NCBI GenBank assembly: GCA_030610025.1
Contig: JAUWSP010000173.1
Coordinates: forward strand, 1 to 6,293
Source of the DNA: Acidobacteriota bacterium
Lineage (GTDB): Bacteria; Acidobacteriota; Thermoanaerobaculia; Multivoradales; JAHEKO01
Length of the DNA: 6,293 nucleotides
Direction of reading: 5' to 3'
Shown: in pieces, positions 6,169 to 6,293 of the stretch
Numbering within the stretch: position 1 is the stretch's first letter
Layout of the letters: every line of letters begins with the position of its first letter
Notes under the pieces: model-generated
Databases searched by the model: none
What the model saw: the letters and a program-made list of their open reading frames with translations, nothing else
Told to the model about the DNA's origin: nothing
Position numbers and translations under genes: made by a program

Positions 6169-6293
6169 TTACTCGACTACCGTTGGCCAGCGCCACTCGC
6201 TGCCCCATTCGAAATCGTCACAGAAGATGCAGTGCTCGATCTGGCGACCGGTAATCACGTCCGTCGTCTCGTCGTCGTTCGAGTCGCTCCGAA
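6169..6293 (-). CDS. C-terminal end of a probable exported protein (N-terminus beyond window)
   Basis: On the minus strand a frame open to the window edge ends at TAA (6169-6171) after 40 visible residues. They begin with an Asp/Thr-rich stretch and end in EHCIFCDDFEWGSEWRWPTVVE-like sequence; the core is CIFCDDFEWGSEW at visible residues 21-33. This resembles the I-F-x-D-x-F-E-S-G-x-x-x-x-W tails that I recall at the C-termini of many secreted proteins in Acidobacteriota and some Gammaproteobacteria. Here E-W-G replaces E-S-G, and there are two cysteines (21 and 24). The gene is convergent with the sigma factor, with 17 bases between the stops. Its function cannot be told from the tail; it may be a target of the sigma factor or unrelated. 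Confidence 0.55.
   Translation of the reverse strand, partial: RSDSNDDETTDVITGRQIEHCIFCDDFEWGSEWRWPTVVE

Noticed and set aside
1..6293. CRISPR arrays, tRNA or rRNA genes, insertion sequences and long terminal repeats.
   Set aside because: No regularly spaced repeats, RNA gene landmarks, transposase frames or long repeats were seen in reading either strand.

Overview
This 6.3 kb window is high-GC bacterial DNA. It carries two unrelated membrane-anchored Ser/Thr protein kinases, an ECF sigma factor of the SigX/TIGR02999 type, a broken EamA-type transporter gene, a small membrane protein, and the tail of a probable exported protein at the right edge. Hanks-type kinases with TolB-like or TPR sensor regions, paired with a sigma factor of this subfamily, suggest Acidobacteriota (perhaps Thermoanaerobaculia-like). 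Planctomycetota and other kinase-rich phyla remain possible, and the assignment rests on family resemblance only.

Left part (1-1288, minus strand): a kinase with one membrane segment and the beginning of a TolB-like domain. It runs off the left edge. Its start is forced to be TTG because a stop codon lies 11 codons upstream. The region 1289-1528 is divergent: it holds a TATAAT box for the kinase, and a short direct repeat and a palindrome on the transporter side.

Middle (1529-2724, plus strand): an EamA/DMT permease reading frame interrupted by one in-frame TAA inside its eighth membrane helix, with the rest of the protein intact in the same frame. Forty-four bases later comes a 67-residue two-helix membrane protein. 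Its strong Shine-Dalgarno lies inside an imperfect 14-position hairpin that reaches the A of the start codon.

Right part (2802-6151, plus strand): a 928-residue kinase with about ten TPR repeats overlaps an ECF sigma factor gene by four bases (TTGA), so the two are probably translationally coupled. No anti-sigma gene is visible here. In the sigma factor, the usual acidic region 2.2 signature is replaced by D-T-T-A. This fits a model, drawn from the EcfP/PknT system of Vibrio, in which the kinase switches the sigma factor on by phosphorylating a threonine there. That model is the most interesting hypothesis in the window. A convergent gene on the minus strand ends 17 bases after the sigma factor stop; its last 40 residues contain a C-I-F-C-D-D-F-E motif that resembles recurring C-terminal tails of exported proteins.
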